Below are positions 1 to 8,477 of a stretch of DNA of 64,000 nt, one piece after another. The position numbers and the translations under genes are program-made. Under the pieces are notes generated by a model. It did not search any database and was not told the DNA's origin. It saw only the letters and a program-made list of their open reading frames with translations. Every line of letters starts with the position of its first letter. The first letter of the stretch is position 1. Source of the DNA: Thermoguttaceae bacterium (GTDB lineage: Bacteria; Planctomycetota; Planctomycetia; Pirellulales; Thermoguttaceae); the NCBI GenBank assembly GCA_017441605.1, contig JAFRXD010000052.1:28002-92001 (forward strand). Direction: 5' to 3'.

Positions 1-553
1 GATCCGCCTTGCAATTCGCGAGTTCAAATTTCTCGGGACAGTCGTATTTCGTATTGCGCAAAAGCTCCGACGACTTGTATTTAAACGGTATTGTTCCAAG
101 GCTTTCGGGATTCGCGTCGTTGAGTTTTCGAACTCGCTTCGCCTTCTCCTCCGAGGAGAAGACCGGGGCGTAGCGATATACCCGCGCCTCGGGCTCGACT
201 AGCGCGCGAATCGTCGCCCAACGGCTGCGATCGTTCGCGCAAAGGGTCGGGCGAGCCTTTTGCGCGTCCGCGAGCGCGGAGGCGTAAACGCGAGCCAACT
301 CGCTCTCCAAGCGCTCCCCTTCGACGCCCTTTTCGCGAAGCTCTTTCGCCTTCGTTTCCAAGGTCTTCGGAATCTGTTGCAAGCGATAGTTTTGAATCGC
401 GCGATCCGAAACCGATTCGACCGACGCGATCTTGCCGAACCCGACGCCGAGTCCCACGAGAATCAAGAGAAAATAGACCGACTTGCGCGCGCGACTCGCC
501 GCGCTCGAAGCCTCGGAAAGAACCGTCTCGGCAATCTCGGGAGCATTTTCCAT
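1..553 (-). CDS. Membrane-anchored hypothetical protein, 3' end beyond the window
   Basis: The frame is open from an ATG at 553 to the window edge (184 codons), so the protein is truncated here by the cut and not by mutation. Residues 1-22 are acidic and polar, followed by one predicted transmembrane segment at about 25-42 (YFLLILVGLGVGFG). A charged, helical extracytoplasmic stretch follows, then a segment reading CANDRSRWATIRALVE. I associate that pattern, from memory, with a planctomycete membrane protein family of unknown function. A GAGGGA-like ribosome site lies about 8-13 bases before the ATG. It begins 47 bp after the stop of the GspJ-like gene, so it is probably the last visible member of the pseudopilin operon. 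Its function is not recognised. Confidence 0.7.
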   Translation of the reverse strand, partial: MENAPEIAETVLSEASSAASRARKSVYFLLILVGLGVGFGKIASVESVSDRAIQNYRLQQIPKTLETKAKELREKGVEGERLESELARVYASALADAQKARPTLCANDRSRWATIRALVEPEARVYRYAPVFSSEEKAKRVRKLNDANPESLGTIPFKYKSSELLRNTKYDCPEKFELANCKAD

Positions 554-600
554 TTCTCGATTCCCTCGCGTCGCTTGCGACGCCGTTAAAAGTTGCGTTT

Positions 601-3054
601 CTATCGTTTGCCGCGTATCCACGTCTGTTGGTTCGAAGTCGTTCCGCGCGCGCGACCCGTCGGAGAAACGACTTCCGTTTCGCCCATTGGAGTCTCAATA
701 AGACCGGGCGCGGTAAGATCGCCGATCGGATCGAATTCGGAGCTCGACGACGCGAAAGGAGCCGATCCGATATCTTGATCGACGATCGCGAAAGGATCGA
801 GCCCTTGGACGACCGTCGCCTCGCCTCCGCCTCCGAGCCCGCCGGTCAACCCGGGATCGGCCGGGCTCGGGGAAACGTTCGCGGGGGGGAGCTCCGGCGC
901 TCTTGGGGTCTCGACTCTCGGCGTCGCCGCGACGATCGTTTCCTCAGTTTCGTCGCTTCGACCTCCGTTCGCGCCGAACCGTTCGCGAACCGTCCGCTCG
1001 TTGGCGCCGCGCCCTCGCGCGACGCGCTCGCTCGAACCGCGCTCGTCGGCGCCGCGATTAGACGCGCCTCTCTCGGCCGCTTGTCGATTCTCCGCTCCTC
1101 GCTCCGACGCGCGGCGCTCGGATCGATTCCTTTCCTGAAAACCGCGCTCGTTAAGCGTCCGTTCGTTGGCCGTTCGCTCGCGGGGGCGACGAGCTCGCCC
1201 CGTCGCGTAAGGATTTTGACCTTGGGCGCGCCGCTCTCGACTCGAATTCGCGTTCGGATTGCGGCGTTGCGACACGGTTCCCTCGCGAACGACGGCGGGT
1301 CGTCGTCGCTCGACGCTCGTCGCGCGGCTCAGCGGGGTCGTGGGCAAATACGCGATCACTTCGTAGACGATCGGCTCGGCGACCCCGATCTCGCTAGCGA
1401 TTTGCTCTAAGGTAACGTAGGACCCGTCGTTAGAGTAATCGACGCACACGCCCGTCTCGTTGTAGACCGCCCCGTTTGCGAGCGCCTCTTGGATCGCGCG
1501 AACGGCCGGGTCGACGTCGGTCTCCTCGCTCAACGAACCTCCCAACGACGAGGATCCCGACGGAGTCGGGGTCAACGAACCGCCCGTCGCTCCGCCGAAA
1601 TCGAACTCGGAGTTCTCCGCGTCCGTCTCTCCGAACGAAGACGCGGCCTTCTTTTCGTTCTCGAAAGCGCCCGCTAGGGCCGATGAGTACGAAATCTCGG
1701 AAAAAGCGGACGCGTTAGAAGTCTCGCTTCGAATTCCCTCGAGCGCCGCGCGAATCGACGAAAGAGGGCGATACGAATTGAAAACGTCGACCGGCTCTCC
1801 CATTTCCCCGCTCGCGACTTGCGTTAGCGAGCCGGCGATTCGAGAAACGTCCGCGCCCCCGTCCGATTTTCGCTCAAGGATTTGGGACCGAAGTTTCGAT
1901 AGCGTTTCGAGATCCGGCGGAGTCGGGAGCGAAAAGATCAGCGGAGAATTTCGGTACAAATCGACGTCGTCGAGCGGGGCCAATTTCAAATCGACCTTAA
2001 TGGCGATCGGGAGTCCCTTTTGCTCGATGCTGTCCCAGGAATCGCGCCATTCGTTTCCATCGAAATAGCTAAAACGACAGTCGAGAACTTCGGGCGCCCA
2101 CGAGGTTCCGTCGTCGGAGTCCATCGCGATTTGAGCGGCCGTCATCGGTTCCTTATAAACGACGTTGTCGTCGGGGCTCGTTCCAAATAGGTCGTTAATC
2201 GAATTGTCGGACGAGGTCAAGGTCGAATTTTGAGCGTCGGGCGGCGAGGTCAACGAACCGGACAAGCCCGCCGAAACGCTTCCGTCGGTTCCGATCGTTC
2301 CCAACGCGCCGGAAGTCGATTGATCTTCTTGCTCGTTTTCGTCGGGCGTCTCGAAATCAAGTTCCTTGCGCGAAAGTCCGAATTTTTGAGCGAGAGGGCG
2401 CGTTCCGTCGAGATAAGTCCCGTCGTCTAACGAGTTTTCGAGCGAACCTGACGCGCCGAAAACGGTCGCGCCCTCGCCGCCGGTCGTTAGCGAGCCCGAA
2501 AGCTCCGAGCCCAAGTCCTCGCCCGAGTCGGCTCCGGACGCGCTCGCTCCGGAGCCGCGAGACGACGAATCTTCCTTCTCGACCGCGTTGATCGGAGTGA
2601 ATTCGTAGAATATCGTCTTTAATTCCGGAACTTGTCGACTCTCGGTCGACTTGTCGCCTCCGGCGAGAACTCTGCGATTTTCGTCCGCGGTCGCGGTCGT
2701 CGCGAACAAATTCGGTTGCACGACGTCGATTTGAAGGGAGCGCTCGTCGCCGCGCAAGCCGAAGTGGCGAATAAACCGACGATTCGCGTCGTCCGCGACC
2801 GCTTGGATCGGGTCTTGAACCGCCGAGCCCAAATCTTCTTCGAGCATTTGGGAAATGGAGCGCGCCAACTGAGCGCGGCCGACTCGTCGCTCGTCCGCGT
2901 CGTAGCTCATTGTAAAGACGCGAACCAACGACGCGAGCCCCCCGAGCAATAGAACGATCAGCGCGAGAACCAGTAGGATTTCGAGGAGAGTGAACCCCTC
3001 GCGACTCCTCGCGCGCATCGCCGTCGTCTTTTCTAAAATCGTCGTTGTCGCCAT
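601..3054 (-). CDS. GspJ-like pseudopilin with long low-complexity inserts
   Basis: 817 residues from the ATG at 3054, 20 bp after the GspI-like gene; an alternative ATG at 3018 would give a shorter leader and has a slightly better purine-rich upstream stretch. The N-terminus carries a class III prepilin signal (REG^FTLLEILLVLALIV) with Glu at +5, cut by the prepilin peptidase, followed by the hydrophobic helix. GspJ proteins are usually about 200 residues. This one is four times that, swollen by Ser/Gly-rich stretches (SGSLT, GASGSL), an acidic middle, and at about residues 588-701 a run of charged ERGA.NR-type repeats. Operon position after G, H and I suggests the minor pseudopilin J role; core similarity beyond the N-terminus is weak, so the letter is tentative. 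Confidence 0.75.
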   Translation of the reverse strand: MATTTILEKTTAMRARSREGFTLLEILLVLALIVLLLGGLASLVRVFTMSYDADERRVGRAQLARSISQMLEEDLGSAVQDPIQAVADDANRRFIRHFGLRGDERSLQIDVVQPNLFATTATADENRRVLAGGDKSTESRQVPELKTIFYEFTPINAVEKEDSSSRGSGASASGADSGEDLGSELSGSLTTGGEGATVFGASGSLENSLDDGTYLDGTRPLAQKFGLSRKELDFETPDENEQEDQSTSGALGTIGTDGSVSAGLSGSLTSPPDAQNSTLTSSDNSINDLFGTSPDDNVVYKEPMTAAQIAMDSDDGTSWAPEVLDCRFSYFDGNEWRDSWDSIEQKGLPIAIKVDLKLAPLDDVDLYRNSPLIFSLPTPPDLETLSKLRSQILERKSDGGADVSRIAGSLTQVASGEMGEPVDVFNSYRPLSSIRAALEGIRSETSNASAFSEISYSSALAGAFENEKKAASSFGETDAENSEFDFGGATGGSLTPTPSGSSSLGGSLSEETDVDPAVRAIQEALANGAVYNETGVCVDYSNDGSYVTLEQIASEIGVAEPIVYEVIAYLPTTPLSRATSVERRRPAVVREGTVSQRRNPNANSSRERRAQGQNPYATGRARRPRERTANERTLNERGFQERNRSERRASERGAENRQAAERGASNRGADERGSSERVARGRGANERTVRERFGANGGRSDETEETIVAATPRVETPRAPELPPANVSPSPADPGLTGGLGGGGEATVVQGLDPFAIVDQDIGSAPFASSSSEFDPIGDLTAPGLIETPMGETEVVSPTGRARGTTSNQQTWIRGKR

Positions 3055-3073
3055 GTTAGCTCGCGCTCGTCTT

Positions 3074-3823
3074 TCAGAAACTCGCGTCGTTGGAGGGAGT
3101 CTCGACCGGCCCGGAATAGCCGCTTCGCCGCCTTCCTCTCGTCCCGTTCGATTCGGAACTCGCGCCGCCAAATCGATCTTGATTCGCGTTGCCAAAAGAT
3201 TCTTGGTTCGCCCCGCCGAACGACGCGTCGATCGACGCGAAAGGATCGGCCTGAGTCTCCGATCCCATTCCCATATCTCCGAAACCGTCGATTCCTCCGA
3301 GACTTCCGCCGAACGCGTCGTTGGAGCCCATAAGGTCGTTCGCGACCGTTTCGCCCGTGCCGTCCACCGCCGTTGTCCCGCCGGAGGAGTTCGTTTTGAC
3401 GACCCGGGTCTTAATTTCGGCTCGACGCGCCCATTCCTTAACGACGAACCGTCGCGCCGCGTCCGGGGTTTTCGTTTCGACCGCCGTCGCCCCGTTGTAC
3501 GACGGAACGATTTCGGTAACGTACCGTTGCGCCGTTATCCGGATCGCGACGATCTTGTCGATCGGACCGTCCAAGAGCTCGATCGTGGTCTCCCAATTCG
3601 GAGCCTCGGGGATCGGAATCGAAACGCCGATCGTCGCGGTCATATTTCCGGAGAGGATCGAGTTCATCATATTTTGGCACGCGATTTGGACCGTCGTGTC
3701 CTCTTCCACTCGCTGCGAGCGGCGCGCCGCGACCTGGGTGATCTCGACGATTAGCGCGACCCCCATTCCCAAAACCGCGAGGCAGACCAAAATTTCAAGA
3801 AGCGTGAATCCGCGACGGTTCAT
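3074..3823 (-). CDS. GspI-like minor pseudopilin
   Basis: 249 residues. The prepilin signal MNRRG^FTLLEILVCLAVLGMG has a very short basic leader, Glu at +5 and a hydrophobic helix, followed by a region like GspI (VAARRSQRVEE, then QNMMNS). Its ATG overlaps the stop of the GspH-like gene as ATGA, so the two are translationally coupled. Residues 1-150 look like a normal minor pseudopilin; the C-terminal 100 residues are Gly/Ser/Asn-rich (FGGANQES, FGNANQD) and resemble the low-complexity inserts of its neighbours. It should sit at the tip of the type II secretion pseudopilus with H, J and K, in the inner membrane before assembly. The assignment rests on the N-terminus, size and order. Confidence 0.8.
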   Translation of the reverse strand: MNRRGFTLLEILVCLAVLGMGVALIVEITQVAARRSQRVEEDTTVQIACQNMMNSILSGNMTATIGVSIPIPEAPNWETTIELLDGPIDKIVAIRITAQRYVTEIVPSYNGATAVETKTPDAARRFVVKEWARRAEIKTRVVKTNSSGGTTAVDGTGETVANDLMGSNDAFGGSLGGIDGFGDMGMGSETQADPFASIDASFGGANQESFGNANQDRFGGASSESNGTRGRRRSGYSGPVETPSNDASF

Positions 3824-5652
3824 AATCCGCCTCCCGTCTTGGATTTGTCGCCGTCTTGGGACTCGCTCTCGCCATTGGCGCCGCTTCTTTCGCGCGAATT
3901 AGTCCCGCCTCGGTCCGCGGAGGTCGGGGCGCCGGCTTGGGAACCCGAACCGCCGAGCGCGTCGAAAGCGCTTCCCATACCGGGCGCGTTTTGATTCGAA
4001 GTTCCGAGCGCCGCGGTCGACGACTCGAGAAACGCGTTTGGCGACGGGTTGGTCGGGGGATTGGCAGACGCCGCGCCCGACCCGCTCGCGCTCGTTTCGT
4101 CAAATCGATAATTTGATCGTCGCTCGCGCGAACCGTACCCTTCGCTCGCTTGACCGTATCCGAGGGTAGGCGTCGCGCCGAGCTCGCCCAATCCCGAAGT
4201 CGCGATTCCCGGAGAAGTTTCCGCGAACGGATCCGCGAACTGGCTCGGGTCGAACGAATCCGGGGTCGAGACGCTCCCGAGCGCCCCTCCTAGGGCGGTT
4301 CGCGCCGAGAACGAGTCGGACGAGGCGTAGTTTGGATTCCGCAGCCGGAAAAGTTGCTCTTCGGTTAGCGCCGAGCGACTGGGATCGAGCTCGATCGGAG
4401 CGCTAGAAATCGCCGAAATCTTGGCGACCCCCGTAAGACCTCGAAGGGCGATTTCCGAATAAAAGGACGCCTCTCCCAAACTCGCGAACCCAATAATCGC
4501 GTTCGAGGTCTTCCCGTTTGGAAAGAACAACAGGGGCTCGGACCATAAGCCGACGGGACGCGCGTCCTCCTCGGTCAACGCGCCGAAGACCGAATTTTGC
4601 TCGAGTTCCGCGGGCGCGCCGAGCCCTCCCCCGAGCCCAGCCGCGTCCCCCTCGCGCTTGGTCGGAATCGAGCGAAGGGAGCCGCCGAGTCGAGAGCCCA
4701 TATCCTCTCCGTCGGAACTTCCGTAAACGTCGTCTTTAGAATTATCTTTGACGCCCCCGGGACGGCGCGTTCTCAAAACGCTCGGGGTCGAACTGGAAAG
4801 GCGCGAATAGGTGAAAACGACCTCGCCCGGGATCTGTTTGCGTATCACGAGCCCGTCCAAATTAATCCGGGTCGCGAGGGCGTGTTCGTCTTGCAGGAGC
4901 TTCTCGGTTCCGTCGAGCGTCTGTAGCGTCGCGAGGGTCGACGGATCCGCGCCGGTATATAGATCGGTTCCCGTTGAAAATTCGGCTCCGTACCCCGAAA
5001 AGTCGGTCGCGTAATCGGTTCCGTAAGACGACGTCGGCGAATTAATCGAGCCCGACGCCCCGAAGACGACCGACGAATCGCCGAACTCTGAGCCAAAATT
5101 AGCGTCCGGCGCGAATCCCAATCCGCCGCCGAGTCCCCCCGAAAGATCGACGCTCGTCGACCCGGCGCGGCTCGCGCGCGCCGATTGACGCGAAATCTCC
5201 GCCATATCGGCGGCGATATTCTCCGGGGAAAATAGATCGTCGGTGTAAACCGGCTCTCCGTAAAGCCCCGACGCTCCCCCTAGCGTCGAGCCGAAAAGAT
5301 CGGTCGCGCCCGAATTCGTCGCGCCGACTCCGGTCAACGAGCCTCCGAGCGCGGAAGAATCGTCCTCCTTGACCGCCTCGCCGTTAATTCGGTAAAGCGT
5401 TTCTTGAAGCGTTCTTAACGGCGCGATCTCGTAGACCCCCGAGCCGGGAACGTATCGAAAGACGTAAGCCTTTCCCGTCCGCATCGCCAATAGACGCGCC
5501 AGCGACAAATCGACTTGGATCTGAACGACCCCGCTCTTGAACTGAGCGCGGGCGTACTGCCGACGATACGACGTAATTCCAATCCCCGAAATAACGATAA
5601 CGATCGCTAAAACGAGCAAGAGCTCCAACAGCGTGAAAGCGGATCTTCTCAT
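3820..5652 (-). CDS. GspH-like minor pseudopilin with Ser/Gly-rich inserts
   Basis: 610 residues. The N-terminus MRRSA^FTLLELLLVLAIVI is a prepilin signal in which the residue before the cleavage site is Ala where Gly is usual; Glu at +5 is kept. The next 100 residues (YRRQYARAQFKSGVVQIQVDLSLARLLAMRTGKAYVFRY) fit the GspH/FimT fold. Most of the remaining length is Ser/Gly-rich (LGGSL, FGASGSINS), while a block around residues 350-430 (GLWSEPLLFFPNGKTSNAIIG, split by repeats) reads like the ordinary C-terminal strands of GspH. So the normal domain appears interrupted by a roughly 200-residue spacer, with a second Ser-rich tail after it. It ends with an ATGA overlap into the GspI-like gene. Confidence 0.75.
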   Translation of the reverse strand: MRRSAFTLLELLLVLAIVIVISGIGITSYRRQYARAQFKSGVVQIQVDLSLARLLAMRTGKAYVFRYVPGSGVYEIAPLRTLQETLYRINGEAVKEDDSSALGGSLTGVGATNSGATDLFGSTLGGASGLYGEPVYTDDLFSPENIAADMAEISRQSARASRAGSTSVDLSGGLGGGLGFAPDANFGSEFGDSSVVFGASGSINSPTSSYGTDYATDFSGYGAEFSTGTDLYTGADPSTLATLQTLDGTEKLLQDEHALATRINLDGLVIRKQIPGEVVFTYSRLSSSTPSVLRTRRPGGVKDNSKDDVYGSSDGEDMGSRLGGSLRSIPTKREGDAAGLGGGLGAPAELEQNSVFGALTEEDARPVGLWSEPLLFFPNGKTSNAIIGFASLGEASFYSEIALRGLTGVAKISAISSAPIELDPSRSALTEEQLFRLRNPNYASSDSFSARTALGGALGSVSTPDSFDPSQFADPFAETSPGIATSGLGELGATPTLGYGQASEGYGSRERRSNYRFDETSASGSGAASANPPTNPSPNAFLESSTAALGTSNQNAPGMGSAFDALGGSGSQAGAPTSADRGGTNSRERSGANGESESQDGDKSKTGGGL

Positions 5653-5802
5653 TTTAACCTCGTCCGGAAGGCGCGAGCGACGCGCCCAATAAAACGGAAA
5701 AAGGCGCGATCGGGAATCGCCTCCCGACCGCGTCGTCGTTGTCTGTCGTTATCGTAAAGTCGTTTTAATCAAACGAAACGAACTTGTCTCGGCTCTCGTC
5801 GA

Positions 5803-7218
5803 TTACATAAAACCGCCGCCCGCGCCGCCTCCGGGATTCCCCCCGCCAAAGCCGCCTTGGTTGCCACCGCCTTGGTTGCCACCGCCTTGGTTGCCGCCGC
5901 CGAAGTTGCCGCCGGGATTCCCCCCGCCAAAGCCGCCGCCTGGGTTGCCGCCGCCGAAGCCGCCACCCCCGTTGCCGCCGCCAAAACCGCCGCCAGGATT
6001 GCCGCCGAAGCCGCCAGCCGGTTGACCGCCGCCAAAGCCGCCCGTCGCGTCGCCGCCAAAACCTCCGCCTTGGTTGCCACCGCCGAAGCCGCCCGTCGTA
6101 TCGCCGAAACCGCCCCCGGGATTACCCCCGAAGCCGCCGGTTTGATCAAAGCCGCCGCCCGGATTGCCGCCAAAGCCTCCAGTTTGATCGAAGCCGCCCT
6201 GGGGATTTCCAAATTGGTCGCCGCCGGTCGGATTGCCGAACTGGTCGAACCCGCCTTGCTGTTGTTGCTGCTGTTGCTGTTGTTGAGCGCGCTGTTGACC
6301 GCGAGTGTCCTCGGAATCCCAGTTGATAATGTCGTCCCCTTCGCCGTTATTGTCCTCGCCGTCGGGACCGCAGGACCAAATGGCGGGCTTCATACCGTCC
6401 CCTTTGGTCGTCGGCCATTCGTAGCGCATCGGCTTTTGCCAAGGATCGATGAGATCTTTTTCCTTGATGTACGCCTCGACGATCTTCGGGCGTTTATAAA
6501 CCTTATTGTTGTTATTATTGTTGACGTTGTTGTTGGGCTGGTTTCCAAAAGTATCGAAACCGCCGCCGAAGTCGCCGGCGCCATTAAAGTTCGTTCCCGC
6601 GCCGAAACCGCCGCTCATATCGCCGCCAAAGCCGCCGCCGGGATTACCGCCGAAGCCGCCAGTCGCGTCGCCGCCGAAACCGCCGCCGGGATTGCCGCCG
6701 AAGCCGCCATTTTGATCGAAGCCGCCCTGAGGATTCCCGCCAAAACCGCCCGACTGGTCAAAACCGCCGGCCGGATTTCCAAAAGCGTCCATAGCCCCGC
6801 CAAAACCGCCTTGTCCCTGACCTTGCTGCTGCTGGTTGTTTTGGCCGTTTTGGTTGTTTTGACCATTTTGATTGTTTTGGTTGTTTTGATTATTTTGACC
6901 CTTTTGACCGTTTTGACCGTTTTGGTTGTTTTGGCCATTTTGGTTGTTTTGAGCGTCCGGATTGTCCATATCCGCGAGAATGTACAACCCTTCCTCTTGA
7001 TACGGATACCTATGGAACTCGACTTTGAACTCTTCGCAAGCGCTGGTCAGCGTGTTCGTTACCTGAACGGTCGCCGCGCGAATCAAAGCGCGTTTATAGG
7101 AGCTCCATACCGTCGTGCCAAGGATGCCGATAATGACGATCAAAATCGCCAATACGATGAGCAATTCCAGTAGCGTAAAACCGGATCTATTCGAGCGCTT
7201 TATAGCGAGGCGTTCCAT
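5803..7218 (-). CDS. gspG: Type II secretion major pseudopilin GspG with Gln/Asn- and Gly-rich inserts
   Basis: 471 residues from the ATG at 7218, chosen because AAGGAG sits 9 bases upstream; the longer reading frame lacks this. The prepilin signal is RSG^FTLLELLIVLAILIVIIG. Residues 40-88 are standard GspG (YKRALIRAATVQ, FHRYPYQEEGLYIL). The core then resumes at about 239-310 with DLIDPWQKPMRYEWP and the Ca-site-like WSCGPDGEDNNGEGDDIINW. Between these lie a Gln/Asn tract (about 90-133) and a Gly-rich block (134-223, GGFGGNPGGGF units). After the core comes a run of ten Gln and a second Gly-rich block to the end. A normal GspG is about 140 residues. It is the first gene of the operon, so the major subunit is the one most altered. 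Confidence 0.9.
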   Translation of the reverse strand: MERLAIKRSNRSGFTLLELLIVLAILIVIIGILGTTVWSSYKRALIRAATVQVTNTLTSACEEFKVEFHRYPYQEEGLYILADMDNPDAQNNQNGQNNQNGQNGQKGQNNQNNQNNQNGQNNQNGQNNQQQQGQGQGGFGGAMDAFGNPAGGFDQSGGFGGNPQGGFDQNGGFGGNPGGGFGGDATGGFGGNPGGGFGGDMSGGFGAGTNFNGAGDFGGGFDTFGNQPNNNVNNNNNNKVYKRPKIVEAYIKEKDLIDPWQKPMRYEWPTTKGDGMKPAIWSCGPDGEDNNGEGDDIINWDSEDTRGQQRAQQQQQQQQQQGGFDQFGNPTGGDQFGNPQGGFDQTGGFGGNPGGGFDQTGGFGGNPGGGFGDTTGGFGGGNQGGGFGGDATGGFGGGQPAGGFGGNPGGGFGGGNGGGGFGGGNPGGGFGGGNPGGNFGGGNQGGGNQGGGNQGGFGGGNPGGGAGGGFM

Positions 7219-7360
7219 ATCGTCCGTCTCCTTCAACATCTATGTCTATATTCGGTGGGATTTGAGAACTTGCCCGTAGCGCTCGCGCCACCGTCCTTTG
7301 GCGACGCGCCTCGCGCCGGGCGCTCTCTTAACGCGTCTCAATTTGCGCTAATCTGACGCG

Positions 7361-7366
7361 ATTATA
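7361..7366 (-). promoter_or_regulatory. Candidate -10 box for the pseudopilin operon
   Basis: TATAAT on the minus strand, about 140 bases before the gspG start. No convincing -35 box is visible at 16-18 bases, so this rests on the -10 match and position only. Confidence 0.35.
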
Positions 7367-7436
7367 GCGCTTTTCCCAACGAAAGAAAAGAGATTTTGTT
7401 ACTTTTTAATTTTTCGGCGAAGAAGCGCGAAGGACC

Positions 7437-7467
7437 AAAAGAAAAAACGCCGCGAACCGCGGCGTTT
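7437..7467 (-). terminator. Rho-independent terminator after the small lipoprotein gene
   Basis: A perfect 10-bp stem (AAACGCCGCG / CGCGGCGTTT) with a 3-base loop, followed on the minus strand by TTTTTTC. It lies 38 bases after the lipoprotein stop. Confidence 0.8.
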
Positions 7468-7505
7468 CAATTCAACGATAGACATGCGGAAAGGGAGAAG
7501 TCGCG

Positions 7506-7817
7506 CTAGTCGTAGTTAACGTCCGGGTACTCGCCCATAACGTCCGCGGTCTTTGACCGCTGATCCGCCCAACCTCTCGGGCGCGTGTTGAACGAGCGAG
7601 GCCCCACGTTGGCGTCGACGTAAGGATCGCCGCCCTCGGGATAGTTGTAAGCGCGCATCTCCCGCTCTTTTTGAGTCGGCGGCATCAGCGTAGGAAACCA
7701 GAACCGCTCGTTCTTCGGGCTCTCGTTCAACGTCTTGCAACTCGGAAAGGAAACTAAAAGAGCCGTCGCCAATAGGAGAAGTCCGACGCTCCTTCGTCTC
7801 GAAACCTTGAAATTCAT
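7506..7817 (-). CDS. Small probable lipoprotein, unknown function
   Basis: 103 residues from the ATG at 7817, preceded by AAGGACGG; a TTG 30 bases upstream would add ten residues with no signal. Residues 1-24 form a signal peptide (MNFKVSRRRSVGLLLLATAL) ending in a poor lipobox, FPSC. The mature part is short, polar and Pro/Tyr/Asp-rich (NERFWFPTLMPPTQKERE, MGEYPDVNYD) with no recognised domain. It has its own terminator and stands alone between the pseudopilin operon and the tRNA. It is presumably lipid-anchored to an envelope membrane. I do not recognise the family. Confidence 0.65.
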   Translation of the reverse strand: MNFKVSRRRSVGLLLLATALLVSFPSCKTLNESPKNERFWFPTLMPPTQKEREMRAYNYPEGGDPYVDANVGPRSFNTRPRGWADQRSKTADVMGEYPDVNYD

Positions 7818-8070
7818 ATTCTTACCGTCCTTGTTAAGAAGCGCCAAAAGCGCCTCGATAGCGCGCGCGAACCGTCGAGAACCGCCCGAGCCCGATTTCG
7901 CGCTTTCCCTTTAATCGGCTATTTCCCGCGCGCAATAGAACGTTTACAACTCTATTCTTTTTTTAAGCCAAAAACAAGAGCGATAATAACGAAAGTCGCG
8001 ATCGCGACGGTAGAGAATCGTATTTTGGCAATAGAAAACCAGACCCATAAAGACCGGGTTCGTTTGCTAA

Positions 8071-8138
8071 TGCGGGCGAGAGGACTCGATCCCCGCGGGA
8101 TTAGCTCCCTTCGGGCCCTCAACCGCCTATTCCGCCGC
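8071..8138 (-). pseudogene. Decayed tandem copy of tRNA-Leu(GAG)
   Basis: This stretch is a second, broken copy of the tRNA 130 bases upstream. The T-arm and 3' acceptor (TCGAGTCCTCTCGCCCGCA) and the anticodon loop TTGAGGG are kept. The 5' acceptor strand no longer pairs, about 14 nt of the D-arm region are missing, and the anticodon stem is altered. The flank after the 3' end (TTAGCAAACGA...CCCGGTC) is also duplicated, including a degraded version of the terminator. A tandem duplication followed by decay of the distal copy is the simplest reading. No cloverleaf can form, so it should not be functional. Confidence 0.75.
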
Positions 8139-8160
8139 GAATCGATGGCAAACCGGGCAA

Positions 8161-8190
8161 TAAAAAAACCCGGCCTGTAAAGACCGGGCT
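8161..8190 (-). terminator. Terminator of tRNA-Leu
   Basis: On the minus strand, GCCCGGTC, a loop, and GGCCGGGT pair and are followed by seven T. It begins about 10 bases after the tRNA 3' end. Confidence 0.8.
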
Positions 8191-8200
8191 CGTTTGCTAA

Positions 8201-8285
8201 TGCGGGCGAGAGGACTCGAACCTCCACGGGATTAACTCCCATCAGGCCCTCAACCTGACGCGTCTGCCAATTCCGCCACGCCCGC
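8201..8285 (-). tRNA. tRNA-Leu (anticodon GAG)
   Basis: An 85-nt class II tRNA. The acceptor stem GCGGGCG pairs perfectly with CGCCCGC, with discriminator A. The anticodon arm TCAGG-TTGAGGG-CCTGA gives anticodon GAG, reading CUC/CUU leucine codons. A long variable arm (TGGGAGTTAATCCCG) and the T-arm GAGGTTCGAGTCCTC follow, as expected for tRNA-Leu. CCA is not encoded: TTAGC follows the discriminator. Confidence 0.95.
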
Positions 8286-8477
8286 AGGCGCAAATAACGC
8301 GCAAAGTATAACCGAACCCCGCGATTCGTCAAGAGGCGTTTATAAAAAAAATCCGACTTGGCGCTCTCGCTCAAAAAAACGAATCGCTTGACGCCCAATT
8401 TTCTTTTGTCACAATAAAACGAAAGCGCGGAACGCGCGCGTCGCAAATAGTTTCGTCGAAAAAAGGAGACGTCTCGC

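Noticed and set aside
5820..6240. Regular short repeats that could look like a CRISPR array
   Set aside because: The repeats are in-frame Gly-rich codons of gspG with no spacers of constant length.
5857..7173. 438-codon plus-strand reading frame opposite gspG
   Set aside because: Its Ala/Leu/Ile-repeat translation is the mirror of the GspG Gly/Gln repeats; gspG has the ribosome site and pilin motifs.
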